Below, one piece after another: positions 1 to 8,824 of a stretch of DNA of 64,000 nt. Both the position numbers and the translations under genes were made by a program. Numbering within the stretch: position 1 is the stretch's first letter; every line of letters begins with the position of its first letter. Source of the DNA: a bacterium (GTDB lineage Bacteria > Bacillota > Clostridia > Christensenellales > CAG-138). Where the stretch lies: the NCBI GenBank assembly GCA_022778545.1, contig JALFDW010000010.1, forward strand, positions 1 through 64,000, written 5' to 3'. The notes below the pieces were generated by a model, which saw only the letters and a list, made by a program, of their open reading frames with translations, did not search any database and had not been told where the DNA came from.

Positions 1-1758
1 AGCAATTTCAATGCGGCGGCCGCGTACCCCAACCCGGAGAACAAGGCCTGCACCGTGAAAGCGCCCTGGCTGCGCTTCTATGATACCGTCCCCGCGACGC
101 TGCAATATTCCGACAAGACCATGGCCGAAGCCGTGTTCGAAATGGCGGAGAAATATCCGGATAATATCGCCTGGGATTTCATGGGCAGCAAGACGACCTA
201 CAAAACAGCGGCGGAAGAGATCCGCGCCTGCGCCCGTTCGCTCATGGCAATCGGCGTGCGCGAGAATGACCGCGTGACTATCTGCATGCCCAACGCGCCG
301 CAGACCGTCATGATGTTCTACGCCGTGAACCTCGTGGGAGCGATCGCCAACATGATCCACCCGCTTTCAAGCGAGGGCGAGATCGAATTCTACCTCCGCG
401 AGTCCGGCAGCGTTGCTGCGATCACGCTGGATCAGTTTTACGGCAAGTTTGCGGCCATCCGCCCGAACATCGACCTGCCGAACCTCATCATCACGAGCGT
501 TGCGGATGCGCTGAACCCCGTCATGAAGGTGGGCTACAAGCTAACCGAAGGCCGCAAATTCCCGCCCGTGCCCAAGGATGCGCCCGTCATCTTCTGGAAG
601 GATTTCCTGAAGGGCGGCGAAAAGTTCCGTGGTAACTATATCCGCCCGCGCAAGGCGGAGGACGGCGCCGTCATCCTTTACAGCGGCGGCACCACCGGCG
701 TGACGAAGGGCATCCTGCTTTCCAACCGCAATTTCAACGCCCTCGGCGCGCAGATCGTCGCCACGAACCCCATGTTCAAGCCGGGCGACAAGATGCTTGC
801 CATCATGCCCATGTTCCATGGCTTCGGCCTTGGCGTGAGCATCCATTCCATGCTCGTCAACGGCGGCCGCTGCATCCTGATCCCGCGCTTCACGCCGCAG
901 ACCTACGCGGAGCTGCTCAGAAAGCACAAGCCCAACTTCATCGCGGGCGTGCCGACGCTCTATGAGGCGCTGCTGCGCATCCCGGGGCTGGAGGATCTGG
1001 ACCTTTCCTGCCTGAAGGGCGTGTTCTCCGGCGGCGATTCGCTTTCCGTGGAGCTCAAGAAGCGTTTTGACAAGTTCCTGAAGGATCATAAGGCCACCAT
1101 CGAAGTCCGCGAGGGCTACGGCACCACGGAGTGCGTCACCGCAAGCTGCCTCACGCCGTACCACATGTCCCGCGAGGGGAGCATCGGCATCCCGTTCCCG
1201 GATACGTTCTATAAGATCGTCCGCGTCGGCGCGGAGGAAGAACTCCCCTATGGCGAGGAGGGCGAGATTTGCCTTGCCGGCCCCACGGTGATGATGGAAT
1301 ACGTCGGCCACCCGGAGGAGACGGCGAACACGCTGCGCACCCATGCGGACGGCATGACATGGGTGCACACGGGCGACCTTGGCAAGATGGACGAGGACGG
1401 CTTCATTTATTTCCGCCAGCGCATCAAGCGCATGATCGTCACGAGCGGCTACAACGTGTATCCCTCCCAGATCGAGAACATCCTCGATGCGCATGACGCG
1501 GTGCACATGAGCTGCGTCATCGGCGTGCCGGATGCGCTCAAGATGCAGAGGGTGAAGGCGTTCGTGATGCTCAAGCCCGGCTTTGAACCCTCGGAGGAAA
1601 CGAAGAAGGAGCTGCTTGACTATTGCCGCAAGCATATCGCCAAATACGCCATGCCCTATGACATCGAGTTCCGCCCGGAGTTGCCTAAGACGCTCGTGGG
1701 CAAGGTTGCCTACCGTATTCTGGAGGAGGAAGAACTCAAGAAGTCCGTGCAGGCGTAA
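1..1758 (+). CDS. AMP-binding (acyl-CoA synthetase/ligase family) enzyme, 5' end cut by window edge
   Basis: Frame 1 is open from base 1 (SNFNAAAAYPNPENKACTVKAPWLRF...), so the listed start at 55 (GTG) is probably internal. AMP-binding signature YSGGTTGVTKGILLSN, GYGTTE and TGDLG...RIKRMIVTSGYNVYP motifs. Confidence 0.9.
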   Translation, partial: SNFNAAAAYPNPENKACTVKAPWLRFYDTVPATLQYSDKTMAEAVFEMAEKYPDNIAWDFMGSKTTYKTAAEEIRACARSLMAIGVRENDRVTICMPNAPQTVMMFYAVNLVGAIANMIHPLSSEGEIEFYLRESGSVAAITLDQFYGKFAAIRPNIDLPNLIITSVADALNPVMKVGYKLTEGRKFPPVPKDAPVIFWKDFLKGGEKFRGNYIRPRKAEDGAVILYSGGTTGVTKGILLSNRNFNALGAQIVATNPMFKPGDKMLAIMPMFHGFGLGVSIHSMLVNGGRCILIPRFTPQTYAELLRKHKPNFIAGVPTLYEALLRIPGLEDLDLSCLKGVFSGGDSLSVELKKRFDKFLKDHKATIEVREGYGTTECVTASCLTPYHMSREGSIGIPFPDTFYKIVRVGAEEELPYGEEGEICLAGPTVMMEYVGHPEETANTLRTHADGMTWVHTGDLGKMDEDGFIYFRQRIKRMIVTSGYNVYPSQIENILDAHDAVHMSCVIGVPDALKMQRVKAFVMLKPGFEPSEETKKELLDYCRKHIAKYAMPYDIEFRPELPKTLVGKVAYRILEEEELKKSVQA

Positions 1759-1770
1759 CCTGCTGATGGA

Positions 1771-1795
1771 GGGCGGCCGAAAGGCCGCCCTTTTT
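1771..1795 (+). terminator. Rho-independent terminator
   Basis: gggcggcc gaaa ggccgccc followed by ttttt, just after the stop at 1758. Confidence 0.85.
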
Positions 1796-1884
1796 CTGTC
1801 GAACAAGCGGAAGTTTCCACTTGTTCGAGAATTTCTCAAGGGCAACGGGCTTAAAATACACTTTCATGTGCCGGAGGAAACAGA

Positions 1885-2634
1885 ATGATAACGGATTCGT
1901 TTGACAAGTCCCAGCCGATCATTGCGCCAAAGGATATGTACGGTGAACAGCGGCATATCTGCGACGTTTGCATCATCACGTTCTCAAAGGTGATTTTTGA
2001 GGCGGTGCTGAAGGAATACCCGTGCGAAAAAGTCGCTGAAATTTGCCTCTGCAACGGCAATATCCCCATCTATACGTTCCGCTTTGCCGGAAAGATGGTC
2101 GCCATCTATCTTTCCGCCATCGGCTCCGCGCTTGCGGCCACCTGTGCCATTGAAGCAAATTGGGTCATGGGAGCAGGAAAGTTCGTGATGTTCGGCTCGG
2201 CGGGCTCGCTGAATCAGGCTGTTACGACGGGAAAATATGTGATCCCCACGGCTGCCTACCGGGATGAAGGCATGTCCTACCATTACGCGGAGCCGCAGGA
2301 TTATGTGACGGTTCCGGGTGCAGGCAAGGTGGCGGAGGTCTTTGACGGGCTGAAGGTGCCGTATGTAAAAGGCAGATGCTGGACGACCGACGCCATCTAC
2401 CGTGAGACGCGGGAACAAATGCGCCGGAGGTGCGAGGAAGGCTGCATCGCCGTGGAAATGGAGCTTGCTGGCGTGCAGGCGGTGTGCGACTATTATGGAT
2501 TCGAGCTGTATGATTTCCTCGTTACGGGCGATGTGCTCGATCAGCCGGAATACAGCATCGGAACGCTGCAGGCTGCAAACCATTCGCTCGATAAGCTACA
2601 CCTCGCCCTTGCGATCGCAGCGGCGCTGGAATAG
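1885..2634 (+). CDS. Nucleoside phosphorylase family protein (purine/uridine phosphorylase-like)
   Basis: FGSAGSLNQAVTTGKYVIPTAAYRDEGMSYHY and VEMELAGVQAVCDYYG motifs typical of PNP_UDP family. Confidence 0.8.
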   Translation: MITDSFDKSQPIIAPKDMYGEQRHICDVCIITFSKVIFEAVLKEYPCEKVAEICLCNGNIPIYTFRFAGKMVAIYLSAIGSALAATCAIEANWVMGAGKFVMFGSAGSLNQAVTTGKYVIPTAAYRDEGMSYHYAEPQDYVTVPGAGKVAEVFDGLKVPYVKGRCWTTDAIYRETREQMRRRCEEGCIAVEMELAGVQAVCDYYGFELYDFLVTGDVLDQPEYSIGTLQAANHSLDKLHLALAIAAALE

Positions 2635-2712
2635 GCTGCTGAGCCCCATAACTCCACGTGAAAAGCACGGCAAACCGGCATTGTGCCCGCGCCTTTCGCA
2701 TATGATTTCCAT

Positions 2713-3351
2713 ATGATGAATTGGCTTTGGGGAAGTATGCTCCTTTTGGGGCTTATCGCATGCATGGCAAGCGGCAACGCGGAGGGCGCGATGGAGGCGA
2801 TGCTCACGGGCGCGGGCGAAGCGGTCACGCTCTCGCTTTCGCTTGCGGGCGCGTATATGCTCTGGATGGGGCTCATGAACGTGGCAAAGGAGGCGGGGCT
2901 TATCGATGCCCTCGCCCGCGCGGTGCGAAAACCGCTTGCTTTGCTGTTTCCGAACGCGCCTGGCGCGGTCGCGCCCATAACGCTGAACCTTGCGGCAAAT
3001 TTCTTCGGCATGGGGAGCGCCGCGACGCCCTTCGGCCTTGCCGCCATGAAGGAGCTGCGCGCCGCTGCGGACAGGGAAGGCGTGCCGGAGGGCACCGCTT
3101 CGGATGATATGTGCATGTTCCTTTCGCTGAACTCCTCTGCCGTGGAGCTTTTGCCGACGAGCGTGCTTGCCCTGCGCGCTGCTGCCGGGGCGGCGGATGT
3201 TTACTGCGTGGTGCTGCCGACGTTCATCGCCTCGCTTTTTGCGTTCGCGTCCGCCGTCGTGCTGTGCAAGCTCTTCTGCCGCCGGCGTCCCCTGGGCCTG
3301 CAGACGCGGGCGGGCCGCCTTGCCCGGAGGAAAGCGGGGCAACGCGCATGA
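2713..3351 (+). CDS. spmA: Spore maturation protein A
   Basis: MMNWLWGSMLLLGLI... NLAANFFGMGSAATPFGLAAMKEL, and downstream SpmB partner with overlapping stop/start. Confidence 0.85.
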   Translation: MMNWLWGSMLLLGLIACMASGNAEGAMEAMLTGAGEAVTLSLSLAGAYMLWMGLMNVAKEAGLIDALARAVRKPLALLFPNAPGAVAPITLNLAANFFGMGSAATPFGLAAMKELRAAADREGVPEGTASDDMCMFLSLNSSAVELLPTSVLALRAAAGAADVYCVVLPTFIASLFAFASAVVLCKLFCRRRPLGLQTRAGRLARRKAGQRA

Positions 3352-3851
3352 GCTATGTGATGCCCGCGCTGATCCTCCTGCTGCTTGGGTATGCGCTCGT
3401 CCGGCGTGTAAATGTTTACGATGCGTTCACCCGCGGCGCGATGGAGGCGCTGCCGCTGCTCGTGCAGGTGCTGCCTTTTATGGCGGCCATGCTCATCGCG
3501 ATGAACCTGTTCCGTTCCTCCGGCGCACTTTCCGTGTTCATCTCCTGGGTGGAGCCGCTCCTCGCCCGCCTTGGGCTTCCGGCGGAACTTGTGCCGCTTC
3601 TTGTGCTGCGGCCGTTTTCCGGCAGTGCGGCGCTTGCGCTGCTGCAGGATGTGTTTGACAACCATGGCGCAGACACCTTCCTTGGCGTTGCGGCGAGCCT
3701 GATGCTCGGCTCAACGGAAACCATTTTTTATACGGTGGCGCTCTATTTCGGCTCTGTCGGCGTGCGCAAAACGCGCGCGACCGTGCTCGTTGCGCTGCTT
3801 TCCGGCATGGTGGGCGCCGCGCTTTCTATCCTCTTTGCAAAGACCATGTGA
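3348..3851 (+). CDS. spmB: Spore maturation protein B
   Basis: MSYVMPALILLLLGYALVRRVNVYDAFTRGAMEALPLL; ATGA overlap with spmA. The ORF track start (3111) is too far upstream. Confidence 0.85.
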   Translation: MSYVMPALILLLLGYALVRRVNVYDAFTRGAMEALPLLVQVLPFMAAMLIAMNLFRSSGALSVFISWVEPLLARLGLPAELVPLLVLRPFSGSAALALLQDVFDNHGADTFLGVAASLMLGSTETIFYTVALYFGSVGVRKTRATVLVALLSGMVGAALSILFAKTM

Positions 3852-3868
3852 ACATGGCTTTTTTGTGC
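3844..3868 (+). terminator. Short hairpin plus T-run at the spmB stop
   Basis: ccatgt ga acatgg followed by cttttttg, overlapping the stop codon. Confidence 0.5.
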
Positions 3869-3874
3869 GTCGCG

Positions 3875-3903
3875 TTGCAAAATGACTGCGAATTTGCTAC
3901 AAT
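3875..3903 (+). promoter_or_regulatory. Sigma-A-like promoter for comB
   Basis: TTGCAA - 17 bp - TACAAT upstream of the start at 3942. Confidence 0.55.
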
Positions 3904-3941
3904 AAACCATTGGTAGGTTTTACCCAAAGGGAGGTCACAGT

Positions 3942-4655
3942 ATGCGAATCGACGTAGTTCCCGTTTACGGGAAAATGATAAGCAGTCATATATCAAACAG
4001 CACGGTCATCGTCGTGGACGTGCTCCGTTCCACGACCTGCATCACCATGGCGGTCAAAAACGGCGCGGAGCGGGTGATCCCCGCGGTGGATCCCGGGGAA
4101 GCGGCCTCCATTGCCGGGCGGCTTGGCATTCGGGATTGCGTGCTTGCGGGCGAGCGCGGCGGCATCAAGCTGCCGGATTTCAACCTTGGCAATTCCCCGG
4201 CGGAATATTCCGCGGAGAATGTGCAGGGCAAAACGGTAGTCGTCAGTACCTCCAACGGCACGGCGGCCATCCACGGCTCCGCCGCTGCGAAGGACGTGCT
4301 CATCGGCGCGATGATCAACCGCACGGCTGTGGCGCAGCGCGCGCTATCACTCGGCGACGATATTCTCATCGTATGCGCCGGAACGGATGGCGCCATTTCT
4401 GCGGATGACCTTGTCGCCGCGGGCGCGATCGCGGATGCAGTGTGCCGGCATGCGACGTTCCCTGTGGAAGCAACGGACATCGTGAAAGTGTGCTGCATGC
4501 TCTATACGGACTGGCAGGAGGGGCGCGCGGATCTTTCCGCAACGTTCCATTATGCCCGCCTCGTGCGCCTCGGCTTCACGGAGGATGTCCGCTTCTGCTT
4601 CACGCCGGATGTTACGGATGTCGTCCCCGTTTATGAAAACGGCATCATCCGCTGA
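3942..4655 (+). CDS. comB: 2-phosphosulfolactate phosphatase family (ComB)
   Basis: VIVVDVLRSTTCITMAVKNGAERVIP... LAGERGGIKLPDFNLGNSPAEY... VVSTSNGTAAI are ComB family signatures; SD agggaggtc. Confidence 0.85.
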   Translation: MRIDVVPVYGKMISSHISNSTVIVVDVLRSTTCITMAVKNGAERVIPAVDPGEAASIAGRLGIRDCVLAGERGGIKLPDFNLGNSPAEYSAENVQGKTVVVSTSNGTAAIHGSAAAKDVLIGAMINRTAVAQRALSLGDDILIVCAGTDGAISADDLVAAGAIADAVCRHATFPVEATDIVKVCCMLYTDWQEGRADLSATFHYARLVRLGFTEDVRFCFTPDVTDVVPVYENGIIR

Positions 4656-4821
4656 ATAATCCCCTAATCTCCAATGAAAATTTCGGCTGCTGCTTCATGC
4701 GCGGCCGATTTTCTGTTTTGTTTACAAACTGTCTATTTACAAAACGGAGAATCCGCGGTACTGTTGCTAAGTATCATGCAGGATATGCGGGCGGGTGCCC
4801 GGAAAGAAACGGAGGGATCAT

Positions 4822-6177
4822 ATGAAACGGAAATTTATGCTGGCGATGGCGCTGATGCTTTGTGCGGCGCTTGCTGCTGGCTGTGCGGATGGAAATGCGA
4901 TGGAGGACGGCGGCGTCGCGCTGCCAATAGAAGGCGGGACGCAGGTCATAAACCCGGTTGAGTCCGTGGAAAATGCGGAGGCCTTTTCTGCGCTCGGCGT
5001 CATGATCGACGCGCCGCAGAACGCGGAGGACGTCGCCTATTCCACCATCGCCGGGGAGATCGCGCAGGTGGAATTCACTTTGGATGGGCATGTTTACACC
5101 TACCGCGCCGCGAAGGGCGGGGAGGATATTTCCGGCGTGTTCAGCACGTTCTCGGAGGAAGTCCTCAACGTGAACTGGGAGTTTGAAGCAAAGGGAGTTT
5201 CCGCCGATATCAGAACGGCGTCGGAAGGCGGCCGCCTTGCGACCTGGCAGGAAGCGGGCGTTTCCTATTCCCTTTGGACGGCGGACAGCGTGAGCGATGA
5301 CGCCATCTCTTCCCTGGTGCTGAAGCTTGTGGTGATGCAGGGCCTTGCGGATCAGGAGCAGAAACCGGCCCCGTTTGAACCGATCGATTTCCGCGAAGCG
5401 GGTTCCTGCGAGGCGGATCTGGATGGCGACGGGGCGTTGGAAACGGTGACGCTCACCACGACCATGGATGAATACGAATGGGCGCATGTCTCCCTCACGG
5501 TCACCACTGCGGACGGGACGGTATATGAACTCAGTGTGGGCGAGGAAACCTGGCTCACGGAGATCCAGTGGCTCACGGCGCTTCAGGTGGTCGATATCGA
5601 CCCGGATGACAAGCTGCTTGAGATCGTGGTCTCCGGCGACGTCTGTTCCAACGACTATATCACGCTCGTCTGCCGCTTCAACGGCGCGGAGCTTCAGCTT
5701 TCGAGCTATGAAGAGCCGCGGTATGGCGGGAACTGTTCCGGCCTGCGCGGCCAGTTTGAGAGCGTGCAGGAGGATGGCACGGTCGTCGTGTGCGACAGTA
5801 TCGATGTGCTTGGGACATGGAGCGGCATGCGCCGCTATATGCTCGCGGACGATGGGGCGTTTGTGTTTGTCCCCATGCCGGGCGAGCTCTGGCAGCGCAC
5901 ATTCGATAATTTGAACGACTGGGAAACCGAATATGGCCCTGCGCTTGAAACGAAGGCGGAGCTCCCCGTGACGCTCGACGGAAGCGGCGAGACCACGCTC
6001 CCTGCGGGCACGAAGCTTATGATCACCGGGAGCGACGAAACAACCACCGCGCGCTTTGTGCTTCAGGATGGCCGCACGGGCTCCATTGCGTTCACGCGCA
6101 ATGCGGATGAGTGGTTTGCGCGCATCAACGGCGTGGAGGAAGCGGAGTATTTTGTGCTGCTGCCCTATGCGGGCTGA
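4822..6177 (+). CDS. Putative lipoprotein with DxDxDG (FG-GAP/EF-hand-like) motif
   Basis: Lipobox MKRKFMLAMALMLCAALAAGC; EADLDGDGALETVTL motif; start chosen at 4822 rather than 4795. Confidence 0.6.
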   Translation: MKRKFMLAMALMLCAALAAGCADGNAMEDGGVALPIEGGTQVINPVESVENAEAFSALGVMIDAPQNAEDVAYSTIAGEIAQVEFTLDGHVYTYRAAKGGEDISGVFSTFSEEVLNVNWEFEAKGVSADIRTASEGGRLATWQEAGVSYSLWTADSVSDDAISSLVLKLVVMQGLADQEQKPAPFEPIDFREAGSCEADLDGDGALETVTLTTTMDEYEWAHVSLTVTTADGTVYELSVGEETWLTEIQWLTALQVVDIDPDDKLLEIVVSGDVCSNDYITLVCRFNGAELQLSSYEEPRYGGNCSGLRGQFESVQEDGTVVVCDSIDVLGTWSGMRRYMLADDGAFVFVPMPGELWQRTFDNLNDWETEYGPALETKAELPVTLDGSGETTLPAGTKLMITGSDETTTARFVLQDGRTGSIAFTRNADEWFARINGVEEAEYFVLLPYAG

Positions 6178-6185
6178 GCTGCGTC

Positions 6186-6254
6186 GAATGTCGAAAAAGT
6201 GGCATTCAGCCACTTTTTCGACATTCTGGGGGGGCGGCTCACAGGAGCCGCCCC
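6186..6254 (+). terminator. Tandem hairpins after the lipoprotein gene
   Basis: Perfect 18-bp stem gaatgtcgaaaaagtggc/attca/gccactttttcgacattc (6186-6226), then ggggcggctc acag gagccgcccc tttt (6231-6258). Confidence 0.75.
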
Positions 6255-6343
6255 TTTTAAAATGCGTATTGAGTAAACTGCGGCGATACACTAAAATAGT
6301 GCTGTGATTCCAAATATCCGAATAAACAAAGGAGAATTCCGTT

Positions 6344-7684
6344 ATGCTTGACCTGCTTCTGAAAAACGGCTTTGTTGCCGACCCGGCGCACGCCATTGGC
6401 AGCATGCTGAACCTCGGCGTGAAAAACGGGCGCATTGTGCGCATCACGAGCGATGTGCTCTCCGCAAAAGAGGAGATTGACTGCTCCGGCTGCATCGTGT
6501 GCCCGGGCTTTGTGGACGCTCATTCCCATGAGGATGACATGCATGACGGCCGCATCGATGCGGACATCACCCTGCGCGCGCTGCGCCAGGGGGTGACGAC
6601 GCTCGTGACGGGCAACTGCGGCGATGCTCCGCGGGATTTTCCCGCCTACCGCACGGCTTACGACGGAAAGCAGCCCATCAACATGGCGCTGCTTGCGGGG
6701 CATACGACCATCCGCAGGCTCTCCGGCGCAAAGGACAAATACGCCCCCGTGGATGAGGCGACCCTTGCTGCCATGTGCGAGACGCTGGAACGCCAGCTGA
6801 CCGAGGGCGCGCGCGGCCTTTCCATGGGCATTCGCTACGAACCGGGCATGACGCTCCATGAAATGTGCGCGATGGCTGCGGTCGTCAAGCGCTTCAACGG
6901 CGTCGTTGCCGCCCATGTGCGCGGCGATGCGTTTGAGATTTACGATGCGATCGAGGAATTCCTTGAGATCGGCCGCCGCACGGGCGTTAAGCTGCAGATC
7001 TCCCACATCGGCAGCATGGCGGCTTACGGGCAGATGGCGGAGGTGCTTTCCTATGTGGACCGCCGCGCGGCGGAGGAGGGGCTGGATGTGCGGATCGACT
7101 GCTATCCGTATGACGCGTTCTGCACCAGCATCGGCGCGACGACGTATGACGACGGCTTCCTTGAACGCTACCACGACGTGACCCGCATCGAACTGACGGA
7201 CGGTGAAAACAAGGGCTTCATCCCTAACATGGAGGTGTTCCAAAAGGTGCGCCGGGAGCATCCGGAGTACCTGACTGTTGCCCATGTGATGAACGGGGAA
7301 GAGGTGGACATGGCGCTCACCCATCCGCGCACGATGCTCGGCAGCGACGGCATCCTTTTGAATGGCGCAGGCCACCCGCGCGCGGCCGGCGCGTTTGCCC
7401 GCTTCCTGAAGGAATATGTGTTTGAACGCAGGCTGCTCTCCCTGAACGAGGGCATCGCAAAGACCACCTGCGAGGCTGCGGCCCGCTTTGGGCTTGACCG
7501 CGGCACGCTCGGCATCGGCAGCGTGGCGGATGTCACGGTGTTTGATCCCGCGCGTTTGCAGGACAGGGCGACCTTTACCGAGCCAGGCCTTGCGCCCACG
7601 GGCGTGGAGCTTGTACTCCTTGGCGGCGTGCCCGTTCTGCGGCACGGCGAAGTACTCCGCACGGACCTCGGAAAGATCCTCTGA
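6344..7684 (+). CDS. N-acyl-D-amino-acid deacylase (D-aminoacylase) family amidohydrolase
   Basis: GFVDAHSHED, TTLVTGNCGDAPRD, ISHIGSMAAYGQM, GSDG metal-site motifs; SD aaaggaga. Confidence 0.8.
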   Translation: MLDLLLKNGFVADPAHAIGSMLNLGVKNGRIVRITSDVLSAKEEIDCSGCIVCPGFVDAHSHEDDMHDGRIDADITLRALRQGVTTLVTGNCGDAPRDFPAYRTAYDGKQPINMALLAGHTTIRRLSGAKDKYAPVDEATLAAMCETLERQLTEGARGLSMGIRYEPGMTLHEMCAMAAVVKRFNGVVAAHVRGDAFEIYDAIEEFLEIGRRTGVKLQISHIGSMAAYGQMAEVLSYVDRRAAEEGLDVRIDCYPYDAFCTSIGATTYDDGFLERYHDVTRIELTDGENKGFIPNMEVFQKVRREHPEYLTVAHVMNGEEVDMALTHPRTMLGSDGILLNGAGHPRAAGAFARFLKEYVFERRLLSLNEGIAKTTCEAAARFGLDRGTLGIGSVADVTVFDPARLQDRATFTEPGLAPTGVELVLLGGVPVLRHGEVLRTDLGKIL

Positions 7685-7685
7685 A

Positions 7686-8435
7686 ATGGAAGCAGAATTC
7701 ATAAACGTAACTGCGGAAAACCTTGCCGCGGAGCACCTTTGCTGCATCATTCGCAGCAAGAAGCCGCACCCGGGCGTTGAAGCAAAGCGGCAGTGGCTCG
7801 CCGGCAGGTTCGCGGAAGGGCATGTGTTCCGAAAGCTGAACGAAAAGGCCACGGTCTTCATCGAATACGCGCCGTTGGAAACGGCGTGGGTCCCTGTTAT
7901 TGGCGACAACTATGTCTACATATACTGCCTGTGGGTTTCCGGCGGCTGCAAAGGAAAAGGCTACGGAAGGGCGCTTATGGAGTATTGCCTGGCCGATGCC
8001 AAGGAAAAGGGAAAATCCGGCGTCTGCATGCTCGGCGCAAAGAAGCAGAAGGCCTGGCTTTCCGATCAGGAATTTGCAAAGAAGTTCGGCTTTCGCACCG
8101 TGGATACGACTGAAAACGGCTATGAGCTGCTTGCGCTTTCCTTTGACGGAACGGTGCCGAGGTTCGCGGAAAACGCGAAAAAGCAGGAGATTGAGAACGA
8201 AGAGCTGACGATCTATTATGACGTGCAGTGCCCTTATACCTATCAAAGCATGGGGGTGGTGCAGCAGTTCTGCGAACAGAACGGCGTTCCCGTGTTGTTC
8301 ATCCGGGTGGAAACGCTACAGCAGGCGAAGGAACTGCCCTGCGTTTTCAACAATTATGCCGTGTTCTATCAGGGAAAATTCGAGACGGTAAACCTGCTCG
8401 ATGCCGCGAGCTTACAGCGGATCCTGAAAAAATGA
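7686..8435 (+). CDS. GNAT N-acetyltransferase with YoaP-like C-terminal domain
   Basis: GNAT core VYIYCLWVSGGCKGKGYGRALMEYCL; C-terminal thioredoxin-fold-like TIYYDVQCPYTYQSMGVVQQFCEQNGVPVLFIRVETLQQAKELPC. Confidence 0.75.
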   Translation: MEAEFINVTAENLAAEHLCCIIRSKKPHPGVEAKRQWLAGRFAEGHVFRKLNEKATVFIEYAPLETAWVPVIGDNYVYIYCLWVSGGCKGKGYGRALMEYCLADAKEKGKSGVCMLGAKKQKAWLSDQEFAKKFGFRTVDTTENGYELLALSFDGTVPRFAENAKKQEIENEELTIYYDVQCPYTYQSMGVVQQFCEQNGVPVLFIRVETLQQAKELPCVFNNYAVFYQGKFETVNLLDAASLQRILKK

Positions 8436-8476
8436 GCTGCGGATTCAGGCTTTTATCATGGCTGCTGCGCCGCAAA

Positions 8477-8517
8477 CAGGCGCACGCAAAAGGGAAGGCG
8501 GGTTATTAACCCGCCTT
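8477..8517 (+). repeat. Direct repeat copy 1 (terminator containing)
   Basis: caggcgcac...gggaaggcgggttattaacccgcctt; matches 10433-10470 with one 3-nt indel and a small loop change. Confidence 0.75.
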
Positions 8518-8520
8518 TTT
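8495..8520 (+). terminator. Rho-independent terminator
   Basis: aaggcgggtt att aacccgcctt ttt. Confidence 0.8.
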
Positions 8521-8645
8521 GCTTATTGTTCATAGATAAGTTACAATTATGGCATTGCAGAGGGGTTGCGGCGCAGGAGACGGGCATGATATACTTATTT
8601 TGCATAAAAGCTATTTTATGACGAACTATGATTGGAGGTCGCACT

Positions 8646-8756
8646 GTGGGTTGCTTTAAAGAGAAAAAGTACAGCTTTGGGCGAATGCGATGGTGGTGCG
8701 GCTCCCGATTATGGAGAGATTGCATCCGGAACGTACAGTTTGGCGCACAAGCATGA
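8646..8756 (+). CDS. Possible small ORF: 36-aa cationic, Trp/Cys-containing peptide
   Basis: Not in ORF track (too short). GTG start with tggaggt SD 6-7 nt upstream; reads VGCFKEKKYSFGRMRWWCGSRLWRDCIRNVQFGAQA then TGA. Own terminator-like hairpin at 8743-8784. Confidence 0.3.
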   Translation: MGCFKEKKYSFGRMRWWCGSRLWRDCIRNVQFGAQA

Positions 8757-8784
8757 CCAATGTGGTTTGCCTGTGCGCTTTTTA
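8743..8784 (+). terminator. Hairpin plus T-run between small ORF and peptidase gene
   Basis: gcgcaca ... tgtgcgc followed by ttttta. Confidence 0.5.
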
Positions 8785-8824
8785 TAATCTGCAAACCATG
8801 AAGAATTAAAAAGGAGGATTTATT

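Noticed and set aside
541-1845. 434-aa minus-strand ORF opposite the AMP-binding enzyme
   Set aside because: Antisense shadow.
4774-7909. 573-aa and 550-aa minus-strand ORFs opposite the lipoprotein and D-aminoacylase
   Set aside because: Antisense of well-supported plus-strand genes; no recognisable domains.
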